Source: an uncultured beta proteobacterium (GTDB taxonomy: Bacteria > Pseudomonadota > Gammaproteobacteria > Burkholderiales > Burkholderiaceae). Taken from it: a stretch of 10,294 bases of DNA. Shown here piece by piece: positions 1-7,778 of the stretch. A program made the position numbers and the translations under genes. How positions within the stretch are numbered: the stretch's first letter is position 1; every line of letters begins with the position of its first letter. The stretch covers positions 1-10,294 of the forward strand of contig CAIYZI010000404.1 of the NCBI GenBank assembly GCA_903930665.1. The letters run 5' to 3'. The notes under the pieces were generated by a model. It saw only the letters and a list, made by a program, of their open reading frames with translations. It made no database searches and was not told the DNA's origin.

Positions 1-1192
1 AGTAGTAGGTGTCGCAAGATTCGACAATAGACTTCTGCATGTCTACTGTGCCGTGACCACCTTTTTTATCATCTCGGAAAGTGTGGTTACCAAAGTCAAA
101 ATAGCCCGGATCAAAAATAGTTTGAGATGGAGTGCGTTTTTTATTTTCTAGGGCGGCTAAAGCCATAAATGGTTTATAGGTCGAGCCGGGTGGATAGATG
201 CCTTTAAGGGGGCGGTTATAGAGTGGTTTTTGCGGGGAGTCGTTCAACTCTTTCCATGTCACCGAATCGATGCCTTCAACGAAATCATTCGGGTTGAAGT
301 TGGGTTTAGAAACAAATGCCAATACATCACCAGTTTGCGGTTCAATTGCGACAAAGGCACCGCGAAAATTTCCATATAACTGTTCAACCAAATATTGCAA
401 CTTGATATCAACAGAAAGAACTACGTTCTTGCCTGGTATAGAGGGCGAGCTTGAAAGAGTGCGTACGGGTTTTCCGCCTGCGGTAATTTCTACTTGGTCG
501 TAACCAGGTACCCCACGCAGCACAGACTCGTAGCTTTGCTCCAGACCAATCTTTCCTACATATTGAATGCCAGGAAGAAATGAGGTTTGCAATGCATCTG
601 GATCATCCGCTTTAGAGTTCTCAATTTCCGCCTGCATGCGCTCTTTGTCTTTTTGGGAGACTCGACCGATATAGCCAATAAGGTGGGATGCTAACTCGTT
701 ATAGGGATACTCTCTGAAGCTACGGGCGCGAATTTCTACCCCGGGAAAGCGATAGCGATTGGCCATGAAGCGCGCTGTTTCTGCCTCTGTCAGCATCGAG
801 CGCAAGGGAATGGTCCCCATTTTTCGAGAGTCTTCTAAGGAACGTTTAAAGTTGCGCCTATCCTTTGATGATATCAGCACAATTTCTGAAATCTGATCAA
901 TTAACGCATCCACATTCCCTTTAACTTCTTCAGCGTTGACGTCCAGAGTGAGGGCGGAATAATTTCTTCCGATGACAATGCCATTACGGTCAATGATGAG
1001 TCCACGGTTTGCTGGTGCTGGCACTAGGGCAATGCGATTATTTTCAGCGAGAACTGCGTATTTACTATGGCTAATAATTTGTAGCCACACAAGGCGGGTT
1101 ACCAGCAATAACAAGCAAAAGGTGACAAACAAGGTCGCAATATGAATGCGCTCTTGAAATGAGTCTAAATCCGGCTTTTTAAAAGAAACCAT
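1..1192 (-). CDS. mrdA: Penicillin-binding protein 2 (peptidoglycan D,D-transpeptidase), 3' part cut by window edge
   Basis: PBP2 is the inner-membrane transpeptidase that cross-links peptidoglycan during lateral wall elongation, working with RodA and the MreBCD complex. The ATG at 1192 opens a frame that stays open for 397 codons to the left edge, so the C-terminus, including the KTG motif, is outside the window. A single membrane anchor lies at about residues 17-38 after a short basic cytoplasmic stretch. The pedestal region follows (for example GLIIDRNG and HLIGYIGRVS). The transpeptidase domain shows the catalytic SxxK motif as S337-T-Y-K340 within YPPGSTYKP, and the SxD motif as S392-C-D394 next to TYY just before the edge. 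It begins 9 nt after the mreD stop, the usual mreBCD-mrdA order; rodA would be expected to the left. The ribosome site is weak (AAGTAG-like). No sign of disruption in the visible part. Confidence 0.97.
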   Translation of the reverse strand, partial: MVSFKKPDLDSFQERIHIATLFVTFCLLLLVTRLVWLQIISHSKYAVLAENNRIALVPAPANRGLIIDRNGIVIGRNYSALTLDVNAEEVKGNVDALIDQISEIVLISSKDRRNFKRSLEDSRKMGTIPLRSMLTEAETARFMANRYRFPGVEIRARSFREYPYNELASHLIGYIGRVSQKDKERMQAEIENSKADDPDALQTSFLPGIQYVGKIGLEQSYESVLRGVPGYDQVEITAGGKPVRTLSSSPSIPGKNVVLSVDIKLQYLVEQLYGNFRGAFVAIEPQTGDVLAFVSKPNFNPNDFVEGIDSVTWKELNDSPQKPLYNRPLKGIYPPGSTYKPFMALAALENKKRTPSQTIFDPGYFDFGNHTFRDDKKGGHGTVDMQKSIVESCDTYY

Positions 1193-1201
1193 GCTACTTA
1201 T

Positions 1202-1726
1202 TTACAGCGGACGATTATGGTCAACATCGATTGCGCGACGTTGTGGCGCAAGCAAAAGACGTGTTGCCAAAGGCCAAAGTAAAGCTTCGATGACCGCCTG
1301 AACCGCCCCTGTTAAAGCCCACCAGTAAAACTCTCCACTTAATAGCCAATGCATCACGACAGGAAATAGAGATACTAGTAAAAAAATCGGTAGTAAATGT
1401 AATGCTTGGGATAGCACGGTAAGGGCTGCAATGCGTCTATGCCAAGAGATAGCGATATAAGCGACTAATGAGTAGCTAAAAGCATGCAAGCCCAAAAGAT
1501 CTGAGTTGTGAACATCCATCAAGAGGCCAAGTAAGAAGGCCCATATGACTCCTACATAACGATGTTGATGAATGTTCCAAAATACGATGCAAATAATAAG
1601 CCAGTCAGGTACCCATCCATAGTTACCGATGGGCATCAAATTGAGAAGCAAGGCGCAAAAAAGGCTGAAGTAAATAAAGAGTGGATTTACTGGACGCAGA
1701 ATGTAGCCGCTTTGAAAATCAATCAT
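1202..1726 (-). CDS. mreD: Rod shape-determining membrane protein MreD
   Basis: MreD is an integral inner-membrane protein of the elongasome that accompanies MreC and MreB. The 174-residue product has the usual family length. It is very hydrophobic, with about five membrane segments (roughly residues 15-35, 42-72, 80-97, 104-125 and 132-157), and ends in a short charged cytoplasmic tail (RRAIDVDHNRPL). The motif LLGLLMDVHNSDLLGLHAF at about residues 65-83 is the conserved GLxxDxxxxxxLGxHAF signature of MreD. The ATG overlaps the mreC stop by 4 nt (ATGA) and has a good ribosome site, GAGGA, 5 nt upstream inside mreC, so translation is probably coupled. mrdA follows after 9 nt. Identification rests on the signature, the hydropathy and the operon position. 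Confidence 0.95.
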   Translation of the reverse strand: MIDFQSGYILRPVNPLFIYFSLFCALLLNLMPIGNYGWVPDWLIICIVFWNIHQHRYVGVIWAFLLGLLMDVHNSDLLGLHAFSYSLVAYIAISWHRRIAALTVLSQALHLLPIFLLVSLFPVVMHWLLSGEFYWWALTGAVQAVIEALLWPLATRLLLAPQRRAIDVDHNRPL

Positions 1727-2652
1727 TGCATTCCTCGTGCGCGAGTTTGGCGTCTGCCTGGCGCATTCGCTGCTGGTGTTCCGGTGTTAGGAATGGTTTT
1801 CGAGGCCTTTGCATCCCATTGTGGATCGTAAAGAAGTGCCAATGCTTGCCGATAGCGGTTAACTGGTGCGACTGGTACGCAAAATACATTTGATGAGTTT
1901 TGATCTGCGCTACGCTCAATGCGACTGATTACTGCCACTGCAAATCCAGGTGGGTAGACGCCATCGATGCCGGAAGTAATCAAAACATCCCCCACTTCAA
2001 GGTCGCTTGCGACGGGTAGGTAACGTAGCTCAAGAGGGTTGCCGCGACCTGCTCCAAATACCGCCGCTCTTAAGCCATTACGAGCTACCTGAACAGGTAC
2101 TGCAAAATCGCGATCCTCTAAAAGAGATACTTCAGCCGAGTTGTCATAAATACGAACTACTTGACCTAAGATTCCTGCGTCATTGGCAATAGGGTTACCG
2201 AGCTTCAATCCGTCATTGCTACCACGATTAATGACGATTCGCTGTGAGATGGGATTGGGTGGATTAAAAAGAATTTCAACAGGAAGTGTTTTAAATGAAA
2301 CCTGTTTTTGTAAATCCATTAGCTGACGTAAATTTTGATTTTCAACTAAAAGATATTCTGACTGATTTGCTAAGAGTGATAGCTCAGCTTGACGGACCTT
2401 CATGTCTTGGTTTTCTTTATCAAGCGTTCCACGCGTGGTGAAATATTCTGAGCTAGCCTCGAACATATTACGAGGTGCCATCATGATGTATTCAAGGGGG
2501 CGCAAGACCCAGTTCACGTTGCTGCGAATAGGGTTTAGAGTTTTGAAGCGATAATCGATCAGCATTAAAGCAATGCTAATCGACAGACAGATAATGAGTT
2601 TTACTAAGGCGGGGATGCCCTGTCTGAAAAGTGGAGGAGCGCTATGTCGCAA
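1723..2652 (-). CDS. mreC: Rod shape-determining protein MreC
   Basis: MreC is a bitopic inner-membrane protein whose periplasmic part contacts PBP2 and helps activate wall elongation. The 309-residue product begins with a short cytoplasmic part containing the conserved PPLFRQG block. A membrane anchor follows at about residues 16-34, then a coiled coil at about 73-115 (rich in E, Q, L and N) and the double beta-barrel domain at about 120-275. Typical blocks there are INRGSNDGLKLGNPI, GILGQVV, LEDRDFAVPVQV and VGDVLITSGIDGVYPPGFAV. The C-terminal tail is Pro/Ala/Arg-rich and probably disordered. The start is a TTG. No ATG or GTG exists between the in-frame mreB stop (2677-2679) and the conserved block, so TTG at 2652 is the best choice; AGGA lies only 2 nt upstream. 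It sits 24 nt after mreB and overlaps mreD by 4 nt. Confidence 0.95.
   Translation of the reverse strand: MRHSAPPLFRQGIPALVKLIICLSISIALMLIDYRFKTLNPIRSNVNWVLRPLEYIMMAPRNMFEASSEYFTTRGTLDKENQDMKVRQAELSLLANQSEYLLVENQNLRQLMDLQKQVSFKTLPVEILFNPPNPISQRIVINRGSNDGLKLGNPIANDAGILGQVVRIYDNSAEVSLLEDRDFAVPVQVARNGLRAAVFGAGRGNPLELRYLPVASDLEVGDVLITSGIDGVYPPGFAVAVISRIERSADQNSSNVFCVPVAPVNRYRQALALLYDPQWDAKASKTIPNTGTPAANAPGRRQTRARGMQ
1732..1736 (-). promoter_or_regulatory. Ribosome binding site of mreD
   Basis: On the minus strand GAGGA lies within the last codons of mreC, 5 nt before the mreD ATG at 1726. It supports that start and independent re-initiation at the overlap. It is the clearest Shine-Dalgarno sequence in the mre operon. 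Confidence 0.6.
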
Positions 2653-2676
2653 TGTCCTGGCCGACGTATGTGTCGC

Positions 2677-3720
2677 TTACTCGTGCGAAAAGACTCCGCC
2701 TAACTTATCCATACGCTCAAGTGCGGTACCGCAACCACGAGCTACGCAAGTGAGGGGGTCTTCTGCGATGTGAATAGGAAGACCAGTTTCTTCCATGAGT
2801 AAACGATCAAGGTCGCGCAGGAGCGCGCCACCACCAGTGAGCATCATGCCGCGCTCGGCAATATCTGAAGCCAGCTCAGGAGGAATTTGTTCAAGAGCCG
2901 CTTTTACTGCAGTCACAATTTGATTCAATGGGTCAGTTAAAGCCTCTAACACTTCATTGCTGGTAACCGTGAAGCTACGTGGAATACCTTCGGACAGATT
3001 GCGACCCTTAACTTCCATTTCGCGTACTTCAGCACCCGGGAATGCAGAGCCAATAGTTTTCTTAATCAATTCAGCAGTTTGCTCGCCAATTAACATTCCG
3101 TAGTTGCGACGGATATAGTTGGTAATGGCTTCATCAAATTTGTCGCCACCGACGCGAACAGAACCTTTGTAAACCATACCGCCAAGGGACATTACGCCAA
3201 CTTCTGTTGTGCCGCCGCCAATGTCAATCACCATTGAGCCTGCTGCTTCAGAGACGGGGAGGCCTGCGCCAATCGCAGCAGCCATTGGCTCTTCAATCAA
3301 AAATACTTGTGATGCGCCCGCACCTAGGGCTGACTCACGAATTGCGCGGCGCTCTACTTGGGTGGATCCGCAAGGAACGCAAATAATGATTCGTGGGCTA
3401 GGCTTTAGCAGCTTGCTCTCGTGAACCATTTTGATAAATTGCTTGAGCATTTGCTCGGTAATGGTGAAATCGGCAATAACACCGTCTTTCATAGGGCGAA
3501 TAGCCTCAATATTGCCAGGAACGCGCCCTAACATTGCCTTCGCCTCCTTACCAACTGCCAAAATGGTCTTTTTGCCGCTTGGGCCGCCTTCTGTGCGAAT
3601 TGCCACAACAGAGGGTTCATCAAGCACAATACCCCGTTCACGCATGTAAATTAAGGTATTTGCGGTTCCTAGGTCGATGGCTAGGTCATTGGAAAAGTAG
3701 CTGCGGAAAAAACCAAACAT
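2677..3720 (-). CDS. mreB: Rod shape-determining protein MreB (bacterial actin homologue)
   Basis: MreB forms ATP-dependent antiparallel filaments on the inner face of the membrane and guides the elongation machinery. The 347-residue product has the standard length and is complete. The N-terminal MFGFFRSYF stretch is the short amphipathic membrane-binding element. The actin-fold nucleotide motifs are all visible: phosphate-1 loop D16-LGTANT, the LIEEPMAAAIGAGL segment at 141-154, phosphate-2 loop D166-IGGGTTEVG, and the adenosine loop LTGGGALLRDLD at 295-306. It is the first gene of the leftward mreB-mreC-mreD-mrdA operon and is divergent from gatC across 61 bp. No purine-rich ribosome site is visible: the 15 nt before the ATG read TTTTCCCACTACATC. 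The start is fixed by homology of the N-terminus. Confidence 0.99.
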   Translation of the reverse strand: MFGFFRSYFSNDLAIDLGTANTLIYMRERGIVLDEPSVVAIRTEGGPSGKKTILAVGKEAKAMLGRVPGNIEAIRPMKDGVIADFTITEQMLKQFIKMVHESKLLKPSPRIIICVPCGSTQVERRAIRESALGAGASQVFLIEEPMAAAIGAGLPVSEAAGSMVIDIGGGTTEVGVMSLGGMVYKGSVRVGGDKFDEAITNYIRRNYGMLIGEQTAELIKKTIGSAFPGAEVREMEVKGRNLSEGIPRSFTVTSNEVLEALTDPLNQIVTAVKAALEQIPPELASDIAERGMMLTGGGALLRDLDRLLMEETGLPIHIAEDPLTCVARGCGTALERMDKLGGVFSHE

Positions 3721-3781
3721 GATGTAGTGGGAAAATAGTAAGTGTTAATAAATATATATAGGAATGATACTCTAGCGCCCC
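3721..3781. promoter_or_regulatory. Divergent mreB/gatC intergenic region with putative start signals for both operons
   Basis: Only 61 bp separate the mreB and gatC start codons, so the promoters of the two operons must lie here or inside the opposite gene. The centre is very AT-rich, with an alternating TA run at 3753-3760. For gatC, a weak -10-like hexamer GATACT (3766-3771) would start RNA about 4-5 nt before the ATG, implying an almost leaderless message. The -35 match is poor (TTAATA, 3745-3750, too close). For mreB, TATATT (3756 down to 3751) or TACTAT (3740 down to 3735) could serve as -10, again without a good -35. Neither gene has a recognisable Shine-Dalgarno sequence. That this is a shared promoter region is likely; the exact elements are guesses. 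Confidence 0.4.
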
Positions 3782-4075
3782 ATGAAACTTGATGATGTCC
3801 AGCGCATTGCGCACCTTTCCAGGCTTGAGTTAAATCAAGCAGAAGCTGAGGCGGTTTTGCCTCAATTACAGGCTATTTTTTCTTTGGTAGAAGAAATGCA
3901 AGCTGTTGATACAACGGGACTTGAGCCTTTGGCCCACCCAATCCTTTTTATTAGGGATTTAGCCCAACCCTTAAGGGTCGACCGGGTTTCTGAGTCCGAT
4001 CACCGAGCTGAAAATATGCTTTCCGCCCCTGCGCAGCAGGATGGGTACTTCTTAGTTCCGCGGGTGATCGAATGA
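3782..4075 (+). CDS. gatC: Asp-tRNA(Asn)/Glu-tRNA(Gln) amidotransferase subunit C
   Basis: GatC is the small subunit that wraps around GatA and stabilises the GatA-GatB interface of the GatCAB amidotransferase. The 97-residue product matches the usual size. It carries the family pattern: a helical N-terminus with VQRIAHLSRLELNQAEAE, then L-x-x-I-F-x-L-V-E-E-M, then DTTGLEPLAHP and a C-terminal LSAPAQQDGYFLVPRVIE that ends in the typical F-x-V-P-x-V-I-E. The ATG at 3782 is not preceded by a Shine-Dalgarno sequence; AGGA at 3760-3763 is too far away. The stop overlaps the gatA start by 4 nt (ATGA). It is the first gene of gatC-gatA-gatB and is divergent from mreB. Confidence 0.97.
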   Translation: MKLDDVQRIAHLSRLELNQAEAEAVLPQLQAIFSLVEEMQAVDTTGLEPLAHPILFIRDLAQPLRVDRVSESDHRAENMLSAPAQQDGYFLVPRVIE

Positions 4076-5589
4076 GTTGGCACAATACCCCTATTGCCTT
4101 AATGGCAAAAGCTTTAGCTGCTAAAGAGGTCTCCAGTAAGGAGCTAACAACTTACTTTTTAGATCGGATTGAGGCTGGCAAACGCTGGAATGCATACCTT
4201 GATGTGAATGCTCACTTAAGTTTAGAGCAAGCAAATGCAGCAGATGCTTTAATTGCTGCTGGCAAAGGCGGAAAATTAACCGGTATTCCAGTTGCCCATA
4301 AAGACGTGTTTGTAACCCGTGGCTGGAAATCAACTGCCGCCTCCAAAATGCTCGATGGTTATCTGAGCCCTTTCGATGCTACGGTTGTTGCCAATCTAGG
4401 TATTCCAAGTGAGGCTAACCCCTCTGGCGCAGGCATGGTTTGCCTTGGAAAAACCAATATGGATGAGTTTGCTATGGGCTCATCTAATGAAAATTCGGCT
4501 TATGGCCCAGTTTTAAATCCCTGGAATGCCCAATATGTTTCAGGCGGCTCTTCTGGGGGTTCTGCTGCTGCTGTGGCTGCTGGTTTGGCTCCCATTGCTA
4601 CTGGCACTGACACTGGTGGTTCAATTCGTCAACCGGCCGCTTTTTGCAGTTTGACGGGAATTAAGCCTACTTATGGGCGTGTTTCACGCTACGGCATGAT
4701 TGCCTACGCCTCATCTCTTGATCAAGCTGGACCAATGGGTAAGACCGCGGAAGATTGCGCCATGTTGCTCAGCGCGATGTCTTCTCATGATCCACGTGAT
4801 TCCACGTCTTTGGCAGATTCGGGTGAAGATTATGGCCGTTACCTCAATCAGCCTTGGAGGGAGGGAAATACTAACCCTGGGAAGCCTTTAGAGGGCTTAC
4901 GCATTGGTTTGCCAAAAGAATTTTTTGCTGAGGGCTTGGCTCAAGATGTGGCTAATTCTGTAAATGCTGCTGCAAAAGCACTGCAAGACTTGGGCGCGAT
5001 GCTAATTGAAGTGAGTTTGCCCAAGACAAAATTGTCGATCCCGGTTTACTACGTATTAGCTCCAGCAGAAGCCTCAAGCAATTTGAGTCGTTTTGATGGT
5101 GTACGTTATGGTCATCGCGCTAAGGAATACCGCGATCTCGGTGATATGTATCAAAAGTCGCGCACAGAGGGATTTGGTGCAGAGGTAAGACGGCGTATTT
5201 TGATTGGCGCTTATGTCTTATCGCATGGTTATTACGATGCTTATTATTTGCAGGCCCAAAAAATTCGTCGCATTATCGCTGCTGATTTTCAGGCGGCATT
5301 TAATCAGTGCGATGTCATTCTTGGCCCCGTTGCTCCTGATGTTGCTTGGCGCTTGGGTGAAAAATCTAAAGATCCTGTGCAAATGTATTTAGAGGACATC
5401 TATACCCTTTCTACCAATTTGGCGGGTTTGCCTGCGATGAGCCTTCCATGTGGTTTTAGTCCCAATAATTTACCGATTGGTCTGCAATTGATCGGAAACT
5501 ATTTTTCGGAGGCTCGCTTATTGCAGGTCGCCCACCAATATCAACAAGCAAGTGATTGGCATTTGCGTCAAGCGAGTGAGGTGGCATGA
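4072..5589 (+). CDS. gatA: Asp-tRNA(Asn)/Glu-tRNA(Gln) amidotransferase subunit A (amidase-signature glutaminase)
   Basis: GatA hydrolyses glutamine and channels the ammonia to GatB, which amidates Asp-tRNA(Asn) and/or Glu-tRNA(Gln). The 505-residue protein is an amidase-signature enzyme. The Ser-cisSer-Lys triad is readable as K77 (in GIPVAHKDVF), S160 (in SGGSSGGSAAA) and S184 (in TDTGGSIRQPA); the 24-residue spacing of the two serines is that of the family. Flanking conserved blocks include LGKTNMDEFAMGSS and KPTYGRVSRYG. Compared with the GatA pattern I know, there are two short additions, at about residues 110-118 (GIPSEANPS) and around 260-272 (WREGNTNPGK). Both interrupt otherwise conserved sequence without a frameshift. 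The start overlaps gatC by 4 nt. The stop is at the gatB start. In betaproteobacteria lacking AsnRS the main job would be making Asn-tRNA; this cannot be told from the window. Confidence 0.98.
   Translation: MSWHNTPIALMAKALAAKEVSSKELTTYFLDRIEAGKRWNAYLDVNAHLSLEQANAADALIAAGKGGKLTGIPVAHKDVFVTRGWKSTAASKMLDGYLSPFDATVVANLGIPSEANPSGAGMVCLGKTNMDEFAMGSSNENSAYGPVLNPWNAQYVSGGSSGGSAAAVAAGLAPIATGTDTGGSIRQPAAFCSLTGIKPTYGRVSRYGMIAYASSLDQAGPMGKTAEDCAMLLSAMSSHDPRDSTSLADSGEDYGRYLNQPWREGNTNPGKPLEGLRIGLPKEFFAEGLAQDVANSVNAAAKALQDLGAMLIEVSLPKTKLSIPVYYVLAPAEASSNLSRFDGVRYGHRAKEYRDLGDMYQKSRTEGFGAEVRRRILIGAYVLSHGYYDAYYLQAQKIRRIIAADFQAAFNQCDVILGPVAPDVAWRLGEKSKDPVQMYLEDIYTLSTNLAGLPAMSLPCGFSPNNLPIGLQLIGNYFSEARLLQVAHQYQQASDWHLRQASEVA
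5578..5583 (+). promoter_or_regulatory. Ribosome binding site of gatB
   Basis: GAGGTG in the last codons of gatA is a strong Shine-Dalgarno match. It is 2 nt from the ATG at 5586 and 5 nt from the next in-frame ATG at 5589, so by spacing it favours the second methionine. Confidence 0.55.
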
Positions 5590-7058
5590 TGCAATGGGAA
5601 GTCGTTATTGGGTTAGAAACCCATACACAGTTGCAGACGCAGTCGAAGATTTTTAGTGGAGCTAGTACTCGCTTTGGGGCAGAGCCAAATACTCAGGCCT
5701 GTCCAGTAGATTTGGCGCTACCCGGTGTGCTACCAGTTCTAAATCGCAAAGCTGTTGAGCATGCTATTTGTTTTGGTTTGGCTGTAGAGGCCAAGATCGC
5801 ACCGGCAAGCATCTTCGCGCGTAAAAATTACTTCTATCCAGATTTACCAAAGGGTTATCAAATTAGTCAATTTGAGATACCGGTGGTATTGGGCGGCCAT
5901 CTAGAGATTTTGGTGGGCGATGAAGTCAAGGTAATTGAATTAACGCGCGCGCACTTGGAAGAAGATGCGGGCAAATCAGTTCATGAAGAAGGATTTATTG
6001 GTCCTCACGGTGAAGCTTCAAGTGGTATTGATTTAAATCGCGCGGGCACTCCCTTATTGGAAATTGTGACCGAGCCGGTAATGCGCAGCGCTGCTGAAGC
6101 TGTGGCCTATGCAAAAGCTTTGCACACCCTAGTAGTTTGGTTGGGTGTTTGTGATGGCAATATGCAAGAAGGTTCGTTTCGTTGTGATGCTAACGTATCA
6201 GTTAGACCAAAGGGGCAGGTAGAGTTCGGCACCCGTTGCGAGATTAAGAATTTGAATTCTTTCCGTTTCCTGGAAGAAGCGATTCAATATGAAATACGTC
6301 GTCAAATTGAGTTAATAGAAGATGGTGGTACTGTAGTTCAAGAGACCCGTTTGTACGATCCGGATCGTCAAGAGACGCGTAGTATGCGTAGCAAAGAAGA
6401 TGCCAACGACTATCGCTACTTCCCGGATCCCGATTTGTTGCCTGTAGTGATTGATGATGCTTGGATTGATGCTGTTCGCGGCACTATGCCTATGCTTCCC
6501 GCGCAATTGCGCGAACAATGGCAAGGTGAGTTTGGTCTTAGCGCCTATGATGCGTTGTTGTTAACGCAAGATCGAGATACCGCAAAATTATTCGAAGAAT
6601 TGTTAGCGCTGGTTGATAAATCATTAGTGAAGGCTGCGGCTAATCTACTGACGGGGGAATTTGCCTCGGCATTAAATCGCGCGGGAATTGCTACAGTAAG
6701 CGCCCCATTAAAAGCGGAGCACTTAGCCCCACTTTTAAACCGTATTGCTGATGGCACTATCTCTAACAAAATTGCAAAAGATATTTTTGCAATTCTTTGG
6801 GAGGATGCTCTTGCTGGAAAGGCGCTAAGCTCTGTTGATCAAATTATTGATGCTAAAGGTTTAAGACAAATCAGTGATAGCGGCGAGCTGGAAGTCATGA
6901 TTGATAAGGTCTTGGCGGCCAATGAAAAGTCTGTTGAAGAGTTTCGCTCTGGTAAAGAGAAAGCCTTTAATGCATTGGTGGGTCAAATCATGAAGGCCTC
7001 TCAGGGTAAGGCCAATCCAGGACAAGTGAATGAACTGCTTCGTAAGAAGCTAGGTTAA
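5586..7058 (+). CDS. gatB: Asp-tRNA(Asn)/Glu-tRNA(Gln) amidotransferase subunit B
   Basis: GatB binds the mischarged tRNA and carries the kinase and amidation site of GatCAB, using ammonia from GatA. The 490-residue product has normal length. The catalytic cradle domain spans about residues 1-290, with VIGLETHTQL near the N-terminus, ARKNYFYPDLPKGYQISQFE, DLNRAGTPLLEIVTEP at 149-164, and GSFRCDANVSVRP. A helical linker and a C-terminal YqeY-like tRNA-binding domain follow (about 340-490), ending in KANPGQVNELLRKKLG. Two adjacent ATG codons (5586 and 5589) are possible starts. The first gives an ATGA overlap with gatA, while the second is better spaced from GAGGTG at 5578-5583; they differ by one methionine. 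It is the last gene of the gat operon; no terminator is visible before the DUF484 gene 45 nt downstream. Confidence 0.98.
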   Translation: MMQWEVVIGLETHTQLQTQSKIFSGASTRFGAEPNTQACPVDLALPGVLPVLNRKAVEHAICFGLAVEAKIAPASIFARKNYFYPDLPKGYQISQFEIPVVLGGHLEILVGDEVKVIELTRAHLEEDAGKSVHEEGFIGPHGEASSGIDLNRAGTPLLEIVTEPVMRSAAEAVAYAKALHTLVVWLGVCDGNMQEGSFRCDANVSVRPKGQVEFGTRCEIKNLNSFRFLEEAIQYEIRRQIELIEDGGTVVQETRLYDPDRQETRSMRSKEDANDYRYFPDPDLLPVVIDDAWIDAVRGTMPMLPAQLREQWQGEFGLSAYDALLLTQDRDTAKLFEELLALVDKSLVKAAANLLTGEFASALNRAGIATVSAPLKAEHLAPLLNRIADGTISNKIAKDIFAILWEDALAGKALSSVDQIIDAKGLRQISDSGELEVMIDKVLAANEKSVEEFRSGKEKAFNALVGQIMKASQGKANPGQVNELLRKKLG

Positions 7059-7103
7059 AACTCATTCAGTATTTAAGTTTTCAAGAAAGTAAGAAAGAGA
7101 TAG

Positions 7104-7778
7104 ATGAGCGCGATTGATCCAAAACAAGCAGAGCAAGAAGAGTTGGTTGCAGAGTGGTTGCGAGCAACCCCTGGCTTTTTCGAGCGCTATGCCGATCTCT
7201 TTAATGAAATTCGCATTAAGCACCCGCACGAAGATCGCGCTATTTCTTTACAAGAGCGTCAGATGACGGTATTGCGCACGCAAAATCAAGAGCTTAATCG
7301 ACGCTTAAGTGAGATGCTACATTTTGGTAGTCGTAACGATAAGACCCAGCAAAGCTTGGTTGCCTGGTTATTGCGTTTGATGAAGGCTAACAATAAGGCG
7401 GAGGTTGAAGCTGCGGTAACTTCAGGTTTGGCTGAGGTATTTGAGGTGGAGACGGCTCAAATTTTGTCTCCAAATTCCGCATTTGGCCCTTGGGTCGATA
7501 CTCCATTGTGCGGTTCGGCAAAGGAATTGGCTGCATCAAGCGTGGATTTATTGGGGACGCAAACAACGATTCAACCAGAATGGCACAGCATGGCTGCCAT
7601 TGGTTTGCCATTGGGCAAAAGTGTGGGTATTGAACAATCTCCCGCAGTACTTTTGCTGGCAAGCAAAGATGAGTCTCGGTTTACCGCAGATATGGGCGCG
7701 TTTTATCTTCGCCAGATTGCTGAATTAACTGCAGCGGCTATGGATCGCATCCAAGCTTATGAAGCTACAGTCGACTGA
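7104..7778 (+). CDS. DUF484 family protein (YigA-like), upstream of xerC
   Basis: This 224-residue protein matches the DUF484 family, of which E. coli YigA, also encoded directly upstream of xerC, is a member. The biochemical role is unknown. The N-terminal family pattern is clear: VAEWLRATPGFFERYADLF, then IKHPHEDRAISLQERQMTVLR, then a helical heptad-rich stretch (NQELNRRLSEMLHFG, about residues 64-78). The C-terminal part (about 95-220) looks like a GAF-type fold ending in a helix, as described for the family; I infer this from the pattern only. No signal peptide or membrane segment is seen. The ATG follows a purine-rich run containing two AAGAAAG copies (7083-7089, 7091-7097), which gives only a weak ribosome site. 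The gene overlaps xerC by 20 nt, which suggests co-translation. Whether it is cotranscribed with gatB is open. Confidence 0.88.
   Translation: MSAIDPKQAEQEELVAEWLRATPGFFERYADLFNEIRIKHPHEDRAISLQERQMTVLRTQNQELNRRLSEMLHFGSRNDKTQQSLVAWLLRLMKANNKAEVEAAVTSGLAEVFEVETAQILSPNSAFGPWVDTPLCGSAKELAASSVDLLGTQTTIQPEWHSMAAIGLPLGKSVGIEQSPAVLLLASKDESRFTADMGAFYLRQIAELTAAAMDRIQAYEATVD

Noticed and set aside
270..503. Open frame of 77 codons on the plus strand inside mrdA
   Set aside because: It is antisense to clear PBP2 coding sequence and has no family features.
1562..1831. Open frame of 89 codons on the plus strand, opposite mreD and mreC
   Set aside because: It lies antisense to two well-supported genes, has no recognisable domain, and its composition is that of a reverse-strand shadow.
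3751..3760. Alternating AT run as a microsatellite or origin-type unwinding element
   Set aside because: Only about four TA units, with no DnaA boxes or iterons nearby; better explained by promoter AT-richness.
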